From contig NZ_JAFREM010000040.1 in NCBI RefSeq assembly GCF_017377575.1, positions 1-50,474 of the forward strand: DNA of 50,474 nt, in the 5' to 3' direction. A program made the position numbers and the translations under genes. Shown here piece by piece: positions 24,460 to 32,983 of this stretch (within the stretch, counting starts at the first letter, position 1; each line of letters opens with the position of its first letter). The notes under the pieces were generated by a model that was not told the DNA's origin, did no database searches, and worked only from the letters and a program-made list of their open reading frames with translations. This DNA is from Candidatus Enterococcus moelleringii. Its GTDB lineage: Bacteria > Bacillota > Bacilli > Lactobacillales > Enterococcaceae.

Positions 24460-25893
24460 ATGAATTCAGCAGTAAAATCAAGAATTCAAGCGTTTGGCGG
24501 TTTCTTAACGGGGATGGTACTGCCAAACATTGGGGCATTTATTGCATGGGGGTTGTTAACAGCATTATTTATGCCAAATGGTTATTTTCCAAATGAAACA
24601 TTAGATGCTATGCGACCGTTTATGCTGAGATTTATGCTACCGACGTTAATGGCGTATTCTGGTGGTAAAGCAGTGTACAAGAGTCGAGGCGCTGTAATTG
24701 GGGTAATTGCTACTTTCGGTGTCATTGCTGCAGCTGAAGTTCCGATGTTCATTGGAGCGATGGTGATGGGACCACTGGCAGCTTTAGTATTAAAGAAATT
24801 TGATGGTTTGATTGATGGAAAAATAAAATCAGGATTTGAAATGTTAGTCAATAATTTTTCATTAGGTATTATCGGAATGTTAATTGCTATTTTAGGAAAT
24901 CTAACATTTAGTCCAATGATTCTAGGTTTGAATGAATTCTTTAGAATAGCGGTTGAAGCTTTAGTCGACAGAAATTTACTATTTGCTATGCCAATCTTCA
25001 CCGAGCCAGCTCGTATGCTGTTCTTAAACAATGCGATTTCTCAAGGTATTATGAATCCTATGGGAATACAGGATGCTGCGGAAGCAGGACAGTCAGTGTT
25101 CTTCTTGCTTACTTCTAATCCTGGCCCAGGTTTAGGGTTATTGCTTGCTTACTGGAAGTTTGGAAAAGGAAATGCAAAAGATAATGCGCCGAGTGCTGCT
25201 ATTATCCACTTCTTTGGTGGTATTCATGAGATGTACTTCCCTTATGTGCTGATGAAACCAGTATTGATTATTTCGACAATGGTTGGTTGGATGTGTTCAA
25301 ATCTTTTCTACAACTTAACCGGAGCGGGTTTAGTAGCTTATCCTTCACCAGGAAGCTTTATCTCTTATATGCTGATGACGCCGCCTGGAGAGCATATCAA
25401 AATTATTACCGGAGTTGCCATTGGAATTGTTGTCAGTTTTGCTATTGCTTCTCCTATTTTAAAAGCGGACAAAAAAGTCTATACAGAAGAAGACTTAGCG
25501 ATTTCCACTGACAAGGTTCAAGAATTAAAGGGCAAGAAGAAACCCGCTACTTCACAACCAGTCGCTGAAGCTACAACTGTATCAGCAGTAGCATCAGGAA
25601 TTCCTATGACAAAAGATGTCAGTTTAATTGTCTTTGCCTGTGATGCCGGTATGGGATCAAGTGCTATGGGATGTTCTGTACTGAAGAAAAAAGTGAAAAA
25701 TGCAAGACTAGATATAGAAGTCATTCATTCGGCTATCGAAGAAATACCTGCGGATCGAGCACAAATTATTGTTTGTCATGAAAGTTTGAAGGATCGGGCA
25801 AAAAGAATTGCTCCAGAAGCCTATTTTGTCACGGTATCCAACTTTGTTAACGCTCCAGAATACGATAAACTAGTGAGTGACTTGTCAAATTAA
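24460..25893 (+). CDS. mtlA: PTS mannitol-specific EIICB
   Basis: A 477-residue EIICB. The EIIC domain (about 10-340) starts with the MtlA-typical FGGFLTGMVLPNIGAFIAWG and contains AMVMGPLAA and a GGIHEMYFPYVLM motif (the GIHE substrate loop). A Lys/Ala-rich linker joins it to EIIB (about 385-477), where C394 in ACDAGMGSSAMG is the phosphocysteine. It imports mannitol as mannitol 1-phosphate, receiving phosphate from the separate EIIA encoded by mtlF. First gene of the mtl cluster, preceded by AAAGGAGG. Confidence 0.93.
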   Translation: MNSAVKSRIQAFGGFLTGMVLPNIGAFIAWGLLTALFMPNGYFPNETLDAMRPFMLRFMLPTLMAYSGGKAVYKSRGAVIGVIATFGVIAAAEVPMFIGAMVMGPLAALVLKKFDGLIDGKIKSGFEMLVNNFSLGIIGMLIAILGNLTFSPMILGLNEFFRIAVEALVDRNLLFAMPIFTEPARMLFLNNAISQGIMNPMGIQDAAEAGQSVFFLLTSNPGPGLGLLLAYWKFGKGNAKDNAPSAAIIHFFGGIHEMYFPYVLMKPVLIISTMVGWMCSNLFYNLTGAGLVAYPSPGSFISYMLMTPPGEHIKIITGVAIGIVVSFAIASPILKADKKVYTEEDLAISTDKVQELKGKKKPATSQPVAEATTVSAVASGIPMTKDVSLIVFACDAGMGSSAMGCSVLKKKVKNARLDIEVIHSAIEEIPADRAQIIVCHESLKDRAKRIAPEAYFVTVSNFVNAPEYDKLVSDLSN

Positions 25894-25900
25894 TACTCAG

Positions 25901-25940
25901 GCCTCAAGAATTTCTCCCACAGGATTTTTTTGAGGCTTTT
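25901..25940 (+). terminator. Hairpin between mtlA and mtlR
   Basis: GCCTCAA (25901-25907) pairs with TTGAGGC (25930-25936) and is followed by TTTT. It may reduce read-through so that the regulator is made in smaller amounts than the permease. Confidence 0.6.
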
Positions 25941-25957
25941 AATGAGGAGGTGGTAAT

Positions 25958-27976
25958 ATGGACAGTCAAACCTATCAAGTTCTTACAATTTTAGTCAATG
26001 AGCTTGACTATGTTACTTACAAAACGATTTCGAAAAAAATAAATGTAAGCAGCCGAACGGTAAGTCGCATAATTCCCACGGTGATCACCTTTCTTGAAAG
26101 AAACAATTTTAATTTTAGTGTAAAAAAAGGCAGAGGGATAAAGCTAAATTTAGACGAAAACGAGCGAAGCAGGCTAGAAGAATCACTTGTTTCCCAAAAC
26201 GTAAACTATTATTCATCAGAAGAGAGAATCGCATTCATTATTACTGAATTGTTAGATTCGGATGACTCGGCTAAAATTGATTATTTCGCAAATGTATTAG
26301 GAGTATCTCCAATGACAATTCATAGCGATCTGGCCACCATAGAAAATCGCATGAGCAATCTTAATTTGAAATTATGCAAGCAACGAGGTAAAGGTATTAC
26401 TGTTGAAGGAAGCAAGTTTGACAAGGCAATGTTTTACTCGGATTTCCTATATGGAAATATTGATGTTAGATTGATTGAATTTACGCAAGCCAATCCATTT
26501 TCTATTATCATGTTTGGCAATCATTTATCGTCTTCAATCAGGGAAAAACTATATAAAAAGCTGCCGATCGAAGAAATGCGGACAATTCACTCCCGTTTCG
26601 AAAAAAGCGGGACTAGATTAAGATTTCTTTTAGCAGATGGTGGGTATTTTAAATTAGTGCTTACTACGAGTCTCTTAAATAGGAATTCAGAGTCTACCAC
26701 GGAATATAGCAAAAAGTATAATGATTTAGTTGAAGAGATTATCGATATTTCACTGAGTCAATCAAAGAAAATTGTTTCAGAAGAAGAAGCCGAATTTATT
26801 GATCGGTACATTTCTTCTGCTAGAAAGACTAACAATACCGAAAAATGGAGCAGTAAATTCTCTGTTTCAGAAAATTTTGAAGAAGAAATAAACCGTGTTC
26901 GTTCTGCCTTTTACCGAATCTTCGGTAATAAGATTGATATGACTAGTGTATTTATCAAATCTTTTGATAATCATGTCTACCTTTTTCTGCAACGATACAA
27001 TAGCAACCTGCAAGTGAAAAATCAATATACACATATCTTTAAGGAAGAGTACCCTCAGATTTTTATCAGAATTCATGATCTGGTGGTTGAACTTGGGTAC
27101 GAGAAAATCATCGATGATGAAGTAGTGTTTTTAGCTATGCATATTTTGGGTGCGATACTGGATAAAAACAATTCTTCCAATACAAAGAGAGTAGCCGTAG
27201 TATGCTCCAGTGGATTTGGTACATCGAAAGTATTGAGAGAATCGATCAAGAAACGATTTCCTCAAATTGAAATTGAAGACGAGTACAACGACAATATTAT
27301 CAATGAATTTGAATTCATTAAAAAAAATATTGATTTGATCGTTTCTACCATACCAGTAGATACAATTTTTGTTCCCAATGTTATGGTAAATCCATTTTTA
27401 TCGCAAAATGATGTAATTAAGATAGAGAACATTCTAAACTTAAAAAATTCTGACATTGATTATCCAGTATTTGAAACGGACAATTCGATAGAAAAGATAC
27501 CTGTATCAAACGAAAGAACGAGATTAATAGATAGAGTCTTAGAGACGTTCTATTTTAGTGAGCTGTCAGAAGTTGAATCAATTGATCAAGTGATTGAAGA
27601 AATATCAGCAGCCACAATGCCAGCCGATAAGGCACCTTTGCTTGCGGAAGCTCTTAAGGAACGAGAAAAGTTTGGTAGTTCTGTCATTGATGATCACGGT
27701 GTCTTACTATTGCACTGTAAATTTGATGATCAAATTCAACTGGGAGTTATAAGAATTGATCGGCCGGTGGAGTATCATACAATTGATGGACTGGTTAAAA
27801 TTGACACGATTATTTTAATGGTTGTTCCTACTAAAAAAAGAAATGAGATTGTCCAACTTTTCGGTACAATTAGTTCATCCTTAGTATTGGACGAGAACTT
27901 TTTGAAAAGTGTTAAGAGTTTAGATTTTGAGAAACTATCTAGTGCACTTCGATCTTCAATGGAAAAAATGGGCTAG
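25958..27976 (+). CDS. mtlR: MtlR-type PRD transcriptional activator
   Basis: A 672-residue BglG/MtlR-family activator. Order: two N-terminal helix-turn-helix units (YKTISKKINVSSRTVSRII near 20 and FANVLGVSPMTIHSDL near 108), two PRD domains (about 190-400), an EIIB-Gat-like domain with C416 in VCSSGFGTSKV, and a C-terminal EIIA-Mtl-like domain with H580 in IDDHGVLLLH. Phosphorylation of these residues couples mannitol operon transcription to PTS activity. GAGGAGG lies nine bases before the ATG. A shared 23-base operator occurs at mtlA and mtlF. Confidence 0.9.
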   Translation: MDSQTYQVLTILVNELDYVTYKTISKKINVSSRTVSRIIPTVITFLERNNFNFSVKKGRGIKLNLDENERSRLEESLVSQNVNYYSSEERIAFIITELLDSDDSAKIDYFANVLGVSPMTIHSDLATIENRMSNLNLKLCKQRGKGITVEGSKFDKAMFYSDFLYGNIDVRLIEFTQANPFSIIMFGNHLSSSIREKLYKKLPIEEMRTIHSRFEKSGTRLRFLLADGGYFKLVLTTSLLNRNSESTTEYSKKYNDLVEEIIDISLSQSKKIVSEEEAEFIDRYISSARKTNNTEKWSSKFSVSENFEEEINRVRSAFYRIFGNKIDMTSVFIKSFDNHVYLFLQRYNSNLQVKNQYTHIFKEEYPQIFIRIHDLVVELGYEKIIDDEVVFLAMHILGAILDKNNSSNTKRVAVVCSSGFGTSKVLRESIKKRFPQIEIEDEYNDNIINEFEFIKKNIDLIVSTIPVDTIFVPNVMVNPFLSQNDVIKIENILNLKNSDIDYPVFETDNSIEKIPVSNERTRLIDRVLETFYFSELSEVESIDQVIEEISAATMPADKAPLLAEALKEREKFGSSVIDDHGVLLLHCKFDDQIQLGVIRIDRPVEYHTIDGLVKIDTIILMVVPTKKRNEIVQLFGTISSSLVLDENFLKSVKSLDFEKLSSALRSSMEKMG

Positions 27977-28061
27977 CTACAAAATAGCAGCTGGCATTCT
28001 AAAGAAAAATGGTAAAACTTTAGGTTTGCATAGTTTTAGTTCTTACTGTTCTTATAGATTT

Positions 28062-28084
28062 GGCACTTTGGAGAACTGACAAAA
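28062..28084 (-). promoter_or_regulatory. Candidate MtlR operator ahead of mtlF
   Basis: On the minus strand: TTTTGTCAGTT, eight bases, TGCC, identical in its fixed parts to 24356-24378 but inverted. It lies 16 bases upstream of the mtlF -35 box. Confidence 0.6.
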
Positions 28085-28100
28085 ATGCTGCTGATTTATG

Positions 28101-28129
28101 TGGTAAAGAGTTTCACTAAGTGCCAGAAT
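28101..28129 (+). promoter_or_regulatory. Promoter of mtlF and the dehydrogenase genes
   Basis: TGGTAA (28101-28106), 17-base spacer, CAGAAT (28124-28129), then AAGAGTACA. Both boxes are weak, as expected for an activator-dependent promoter. Confidence 0.5.
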
Positions 28130-28157
28130 AAGAGTACAAAAATGATGAGGTGATCGG

Positions 28158-28592
28158 ATGAGTTCAACAATATTAAAAAAAGAAAACATTGTACTAAATG
28201 TAGGGCAACTTACAAAAGAAGCAGCCATCAACAAAGCAGGCAGATTGCTTGTTGAGAGCGGATATGTAAGTGAAGCATACGTCAAAGGAATGTTTGAAAG
28301 AGAAGAAGTATTTAACACCTATATAGGAAATGGCGTAGCTATCCCCCATGGAGTGAGTCATTCAAAAGACGAAATCAAAGAATCCGGAATTGTTGTTTTA
28401 CAGTCAAAAGAAGGGATTGACTATGGGGATGAAAAGGCCTATTTAGTCATTGGTATTGCTGGAATAGGAGACGAGCATTTAGATATTTTATCCAGCATTG
28501 CGCTTACAGTACAGGATGAAAGTAACGTTCAGAAAGCCGTTGAATCGGATTCTGTTGATGAAGTTTATGAGTTGTTGACATCAGAATTGTAA
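28158..28592 (+). CDS. mtlF: PTS mannitol EIIA component
   Basis: A 144-residue EIIA of the mannitol/fructose family. The phospho-acceptor is H64 in GNGVAIPHGVSHS, and the helix following (IVVLQSKEGIDYGDEKAYLVIGIAGIG) is family-typical. It passes phosphate from HPr to C394 of MtlA. It heads a transcript with the two dehydrogenase genes (17 bases to the next start). Confidence 0.93.
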   Translation: MSSTILKKENIVLNVGQLTKEAAINKAGRLLVESGYVSEAYVKGMFEREEVFNTYIGNGVAIPHGVSHSKDEIKESGIVVLQSKEGIDYGDEKAYLVIGIAGIGDEHLDILSSIALTVQDESNVQKAVESDSVDEVYELLTSEL

Positions 28593-28609
28593 AAGAAAGG
28601 TCGTTAACT

Positions 28610-29767
28610 ATGAATAGCACACTAATTATCGGAGCTGGAAAAATTGGTCGGGGCTTTATTGGACAGCTGATGAATTTAAATGGTTGGCATATCTATTATG
28701 CAGAATATGATCAATCTTTAGTTGATGCCTTGAATCAAGAAAATCGTTATGAAGTTCATATTTTAGGTAATGAGGAAAGAAATAGCGTAGTAGATAATTA
28801 TGAGGCTTTCAGATTAAATGAGGCTAAGCTAAACGATGCTTGGAAAAACTCTTCTTTAATTTTTACAGCGGTAGGAGGTAAGAATCTGCCATCAATTGCG
28901 AGGGGATTAGCGGAAGCGTTTAAAGCCAACCCTGAAGCAGGATTAAAAAACATTGTGACCGGAGAAAACTGGAAGAATCCGGCAAGCGATTTAAGAGATG
29001 CGATTTATGAACACTTATCGGCTGACGACATTCGCTTGTTTGAGTCGCAAGTCGGTATTACTGAGGCAGTGATCATGCGTATTGCAGTTGAGTCTAGTAA
29101 AGAACAAAAGGAACAGCATCCAGCCGATGTATGGGTACAAGATTTCTGGGATTTACCAATTGATCGAGCAAGATTTTTAGGAAACCCGCCGAAGCTAGAG
29201 TTTGTAGAGTTTATTGACAACTTTGGCAGCTTCTTGGAAAGGAAACTTTATACAAATAATACCAGCAATGCAACGATTGCTTATATGGGTTATCAAAAAG
29301 GATTTGAATATACCGCTGATGCAGCGAATGATCCTAGTATAGAAAGAGTTTTGGATAAAGTTTATGACGAAATAAATGAAATGGTCGTACGTGAATTGGG
29401 TGTGGATAAATCTGATCAAGAGGACTTTGCCCAAAAAGCCAAAAAGAAATACTCGGATAAAACAATTGTCGATCAACTCTACCGACATGCGGCCGATCCT
29501 ATCCGAAAGCTAGGACCTAACGACAGGTTAATTGCTCCCGCAAAAATGGCTTTAAAGAATGGCATTCAGCCAACCGCGATGGTTCAAACAATAGCAGCAG
29601 CCTTGCAATACGATTACGAAGGAGATCCGATCGCTCAAGAGCTGCAAAAAACCATTCAAGAAAAAGGAATTCCCTACGTATTAAAAAATATTTCAAAGCT
29701 TAATGAAGAAGAGGAACTTTATCAGTTGATCATTGAAGAATTGAAAAACCAGAATATAGAGGTATAA
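28610..29767 (+). CDS. Mannitol-1-phosphate 5-dehydrogenase family protein, first copy
   Basis: A 385-residue member of the polyol-specific long-chain dehydrogenases. The N-terminal NAD site is IIGAGKIGRGFIGQL (about 5-19), and the C-terminal helical domain begins around 200. The family active-site motif K-x4-N-x2-H is present as K212, N217 but with N220 where His is expected (ERKLYTNNTSNATIAY). It would oxidise mannitol 1-phosphate to fructose 6-phosphate if active as in the family. Operon position behind mtlF is where mtlD normally lies. A second homologue follows after four bases. The altered residue makes the exact substrate uncertain. Confidence 0.82.
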   Translation: MNSTLIIGAGKIGRGFIGQLMNLNGWHIYYAEYDQSLVDALNQENRYEVHILGNEERNSVVDNYEAFRLNEAKLNDAWKNSSLIFTAVGGKNLPSIARGLAEAFKANPEAGLKNIVTGENWKNPASDLRDAIYEHLSADDIRLFESQVGITEAVIMRIAVESSKEQKEQHPADVWVQDFWDLPIDRARFLGNPPKLEFVEFIDNFGSFLERKLYTNNTSNATIAYMGYQKGFEYTADAANDPSIERVLDKVYDEINEMVVRELGVDKSDQEDFAQKAKKKYSDKTIVDQLYRHAADPIRKLGPNDRLIAPAKMALKNGIQPTAMVQTIAAALQYDYEGDPIAQELQKTIQEKGIPYVLKNISKLNEEEELYQLIIEELKNQNIEV

Positions 29768-29771
29768 ATCA

Positions 29772-30869
29772 ATGGAAAAAAATAAAGTGATAATTATCGG
29801 AGCGGGTCAGACCGGCAGAGGATTCATCGCACCATTTGTAAAAAACAGTGAGAAAGAAATTGTTTTTATCGATAAGAATCCGGAATTGATCAATAAATTA
29901 AATGAAGAAAGCAAGTATACAATTTCTTATTGTGGCAATGCCTGTGATCCGATCATTATCGATAATTATTCAGCATACGAACTAAATTCCAATGAAGCGG
30001 TAAAAGCTGTTAGTGAGTCCGATTTAGTCTTAACAGCAGTAGGTGGAGACAACATTCAAGAGTTAGTGCCATTATTTAAGAAGGCATCGGAGGAAAGAAA
30101 AGCACCAGAAAGACTCACTATCGTTTGTTGTGAAAATGGTATTGATGTCAAACGACCTTTAATTAATGCAGAAATAAAGGCTGCCGTTACAGAAGGAATC
30201 ATTTTTTGTACAACACTTGCTCAGGATGAAAATTCTCTGGCGTTATTGACAGAATTGTATCCGAGTATTCCTTATGATGCAGCAGTGAGTGAAGTAAAAG
30301 TGGATGTTTCGGGATACATTCCAGAAATGAGATTTTCTGATTTAATTCAAAGAAAGATCTATACCTACAACTGCTTAAGTGCGTTTATTTCTTATCTAGG
30401 ATCGTATAATGGATATGAAGTTTATAGTGAGGCTGCAAATGATGAAGATATTAGTTATTTGATGGAGAAAGCAGCTATCCCGTTAAACAAAGCGATTAGT
30501 TTAGAATATGATGTTCCATTAGCTGATCAGACGGAGTTTTCAGGATTAGCGATTAAAAAGTTCAAGAATCCGGATATTGTAGACACGATTTCAAGAAATG
30601 CTCGTGATGTTCTTAGAAAAATGGGACCTACTGAGCGCTTAATACGACCATTACGTTTAATAAAAAAATATGAGTTGGAAGATACTTATCTGTTAATCGT
30701 TATCGCAGCGGCCATGTACTATGCAAAAGGTGAAGGGGATTTAGAAGAGGATACTTTGGAGAAAATTTCGGAAATTTCAGATTTACCTGGCACAATACAG
30801 AGAATCAACGTCCTTTTTGATTTATTTGTAAAGGGAGCATCAGTGAAAGATATAATTGAATTCGTTTAG
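29772..30869 (+). CDS. Mannitol dehydrogenase family protein, second copy
   Basis: A 365-residue paralogue of the preceding protein: IIGAGQTGRGFIAPF for NAD, then FCTTLAQDENSLALL in the middle and a helical C-terminal domain. In the family motif it has K195 and N200 but S203 at the His position (QRKIYTYNCLSAFISY). It starts four bases after the first copy's stop, so the two are translated together and may form a heteromer or act on two substrates. Similarity to the first copy is moderate, so the duplication is old. Last gene of the operon. Confidence 0.75.
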   Translation: MEKNKVIIIGAGQTGRGFIAPFVKNSEKEIVFIDKNPELINKLNEESKYTISYCGNACDPIIIDNYSAYELNSNEAVKAVSESDLVLTAVGGDNIQELVPLFKKASEERKAPERLTIVCCENGIDVKRPLINAEIKAAVTEGIIFCTTLAQDENSLALLTELYPSIPYDAAVSEVKVDVSGYIPEMRFSDLIQRKIYTYNCLSAFISYLGSYNGYEVYSEAANDEDISYLMEKAAIPLNKAISLEYDVPLADQTEFSGLAIKKFKNPDIVDTISRNARDVLRKMGPTERLIRPLRLIKKYELEDTYLLIVIAAAMYYAKGEGDLEEDTLEKISEISDLPGTIQRINVLFDLFVKGASVKDIIEFV

Positions 30870-30915
30870 AGTGAATAATTTAATGACTGACTATAAAAAA
30901 TTAAGGGAATTCGAA

Positions 30916-30952
30916 TTTTAACCACCGACTTCATTAAGCCGGTGGTTAAAAT
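30916..30952. terminator. Bidirectional terminator between mtl operon and blaR1-like gene
   Basis: TTTTAACCACCG and CGGTGGTTAAAA form a strong stem with A/T tracts on both sides, suited to ending the plus-strand mtl transcript and the minus-strand transcript alike. Confidence 0.8.
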
Positions 30953-30969
30953 CATTTATCAACAATCTT

Positions 30970-32055
30970 CTATTCCCGAATCGGAAGCTCTGGAAATTCT
31001 TCGCGCCTCATCTTCTCCGGTACAATATACACAAGTTTCTCTTCATTGTAGAGTTCGTACTGACCATCGTCCATTCTAACAAGATAAGAGTTATCTTTGG
31101 TGATGCTCATAGTCGTTCTTTCTATTTCTTCTGAAACATAATAAGGTTCAAAAATAACGCTGCTAGACAAGACAAAACAGAATAAGCCGACAAATACCAT
31201 AGACAAAATCTTTGGCTTTTTTTTCGTAGTATGAAGAATATTCCTGGAACGAAGCAGCAGGTAGGATTGGCTTGTTCCAGAAAAGCTGGTAACTAAACCA
31301 TGTGCATCTTTCTGACTGGTATCAATAAATTTCCCCAAATTTATCAACGCTTGCAGGTATTCGATTCTTCTTTCTGTTGAAAGATTTTCAATTACTTGAT
31401 CATCAACCTTTAGTTCGATAATCAGATCCAAGTGACTTCTGAATAAATGTACGATGGGATTCCACCAGTAGATGACCGCTATCAGCTCGTACAGGTACTT
31501 GATGAATAAATCGAAACTTGAGATATGCAGAAATTCGTGTTTCAAGATCAGTTCGATTTCCGATTCTGTTAGTGGTACGTTTGGCAGTATGATTGTTGGA
31601 TTGAATAGTCCCACTACACAAGGCGAAATAGGTTTGTTGACGAAAACAATTTGAGTTTGCGGGTAAGAGTGATCTCGCTTTGCGTCAGCCAATTTCTTCA
31701 GTGTAGAAACTTTCCTTAGTCTAAAAATGAATTTGTACCCAAAATAAAGCGAGCCGATCAACCAGAAAAAACAGATCAACTCAAAAAATCTGAAATGGGC
31801 GTTACCAACTGTGTAGAAATTTTGTTCTAAAGCCATGCTTAATGCAGGCAAAACTCGATAAGATGGAAGGGAACGAGTAAAGAAAAATTCAAAAGGAAAC
31901 ATCAGCCGTATCATAAAGACTAAGCTGATCATCATCAGAAATTTTGATGAAGTGATCTTATTATAGTTGATTAACTTCACAAGAATCATCGCGATCAACG
32001 CAATGATTGAACTTGTCACCAACGTAATAATTAATGAAGTCGCAGAAAGAATCAT
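30970..32055 (-). CDS. M56-family (BlaR1/MecR1-like) membrane metalloprotease
   Basis: A 361-residue protein. Three to four membrane spans in the first 130 residues, then the zinc site HEFLH (in ELILKHEFLHISSFD) with a further EL motif on the following helix (ELIAVIYWWNPIVHLF), and another span near 285-303. The C-terminal part is only about 55 residues (DDGQYELYNEEKLVYIV), so the penicillin-binding sensor domain of true BlaR1 is missing. It likely cleaves the BlaI-like repressor in response to an unknown envelope signal. It overlaps the repressor gene by four bases. Confidence 0.88.
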   Translation of the reverse strand: MILSATSLIITLVTSSIIALIAMILVKLINYNKITSSKFLMMISLVFMIRLMFPFEFFFTRSLPSYRVLPALSMALEQNFYTVGNAHFRFFELICFFWLIGSLYFGYKFIFRLRKVSTLKKLADAKRDHSYPQTQIVFVNKPISPCVVGLFNPTIILPNVPLTESEIELILKHEFLHISSFDLFIKYLYELIAVIYWWNPIVHLFRSHLDLIIELKVDDQVIENLSTERRIEYLQALINLGKFIDTSQKDAHGLVTSFSGTSQSYLLLRSRNILHTTKKKPKILSMVFVGLFCFVLSSSVIFEPYYVSEEIERTTMSITKDNSYLVRMDDGQYELYNEEKLVYIVPEKMRREEFPELPIRE

Positions 32056-32432
32056 TCATCCAGCAGCTCCTTCTTTTTCTCCTCTAGTAACTTTTCAATT
32101 TTAGAAATTTCAGCCCCCAACTCTTCTTTAGGTTGCTTAACCAGAAACCCGGCCAATAGTTTTGACATACTGAAGTCATCATATTGGTCCAGGATGAAGG
32201 TTTCTTCGTCCACAATAGGAGAGTAGCTTCTAGTAAGAACGGTACCGCTATAAACGATCTCGGCCGTTTCAATCAGTTTATTTTTGGCTAATTTTTTCAG
32301 CACACTTTGAACTGTACTCATTCCTAATGAAGGATTTTTTTCGATTATTTGCCGCGCTGTTAGCGGTTTGTCACTCCCCCACAAGATAGTCAGTATTTCC
32401 AATTCTTTCTTAGTTAACTTGTACTTTGACAT
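32052..32432 (-). CDS. BlaI/MecI/CopY-family repressor
   Basis: A 126-residue winged-helix repressor. The N-terminal KLTKKELEILTILWGSDKPL and the recognition region GMSTVQSVLKKLAKNKLIE are characteristic, and a C-terminal dimerisation helix region (EISKIEKLLEEKKKE) follows. AAGGAG lies before the start, and TGCTATAAT (extended -10, minus strand near 32472) gives a promoter. ATTACAAT between promoter and gene is a half-site of the BlaI operator type. No beta-lactamase, PBP or copper gene is adjacent. The nearest divergent gene is a 56-codon one. Confidence 0.9.
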   Translation of the reverse strand: MSKYKLTKKELEILTILWGSDKPLTARQIIEKNPSLGMSTVQSVLKKLAKNKLIETAEIVYSGTVLTRSYSPIVDEETFILDQYDDFSMSKLLAGFLVKQPKEELGAEISKIEKLLEEKKKELLDE

Positions 32433-32699
32433 AGCTCATTCATCTCCTTAGACGTTCTAATTAATTGTAATTATAGCATAAAAAAAGGCAGCCTTTTTCA
32501 AAAATAGATCAGACAAGGTTGTGATACTTAAAGAGATTTACTGATGTAAGATTTCTTTTTTCAATTGCCTAACATTGTATTATACTTAACTTGAAAAGTG
32601 TCATAAGGTATAGTCACTACATTGGACATAAGGCATTACTTGAAAGTTACTAAAAAATTTTGTCGCCACTTAATTTGATATATAAAAGGAGGTATTAAA

Positions 32700-32870
32700 G
32701 TGACGGATAAAGAGATGGTGGTAAGTGAAAGCGGAGCTCAACTATTGGCAGAAAGTAAATTTAAACCGTTCATTCCTGGACAGAGACAAGAGAATAATAA
32801 AAAACAATTGGTCGAACTATTCAGTAAAAGCTCAGCAGCTAACATTGAAAAAGAAACAGTTAAGAAGTAG
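32700..32870 (+). CDS. Small hypothetical protein (56 aa)
   Basis: A GTG-started gene with a strong AAAGGAGG site seven bases upstream. The 56-residue product begins MTDKEMVVSESGAQLLAESK and is hydrophilic and Lys/Glu/Ser-rich without a membrane span (SKFKPFIPGQRQENNKK in the middle). It is divergent from the BlaI-like repressor gene and may be its target, although no full operator was found. Family not recognised. Confidence 0.5.
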   Translation: MTDKEMVVSESGAQLLAESKFKPFIPGQRQENNKKQLVELFSKSSAANIEKETVKK

Positions 32871-32945
32871 CTGTTTTGCTGAATCCTAAAATGAATGACT
32901 CGTTTCCACGATCAATCGTAGGAGGCGAGTTTTTATTTGACCAAA

Positions 32946-32979
32946 AAAAGCACCAGCAACCTCTAGTCACTGGCACTCC
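32946..32979 (-). terminator. Terminator of the PASTA/ABC operon
   Basis: On the minus strand AGTGCCAG pairs with CTGGTGCT (two G-U) and is followed by TTTTTTT, just past the stop codon of the PASTA gene. Confidence 0.75.
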
Positions 32980-32983
32980 CAAA

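Noticed and set aside
28050-28080. TTGGCAC as a possible sigma-54 -24 element ahead of mtlF
   Set aside because: No TTGC-type -12 element follows at the required spacing, and the bases are better explained as part of the MtlR operator.
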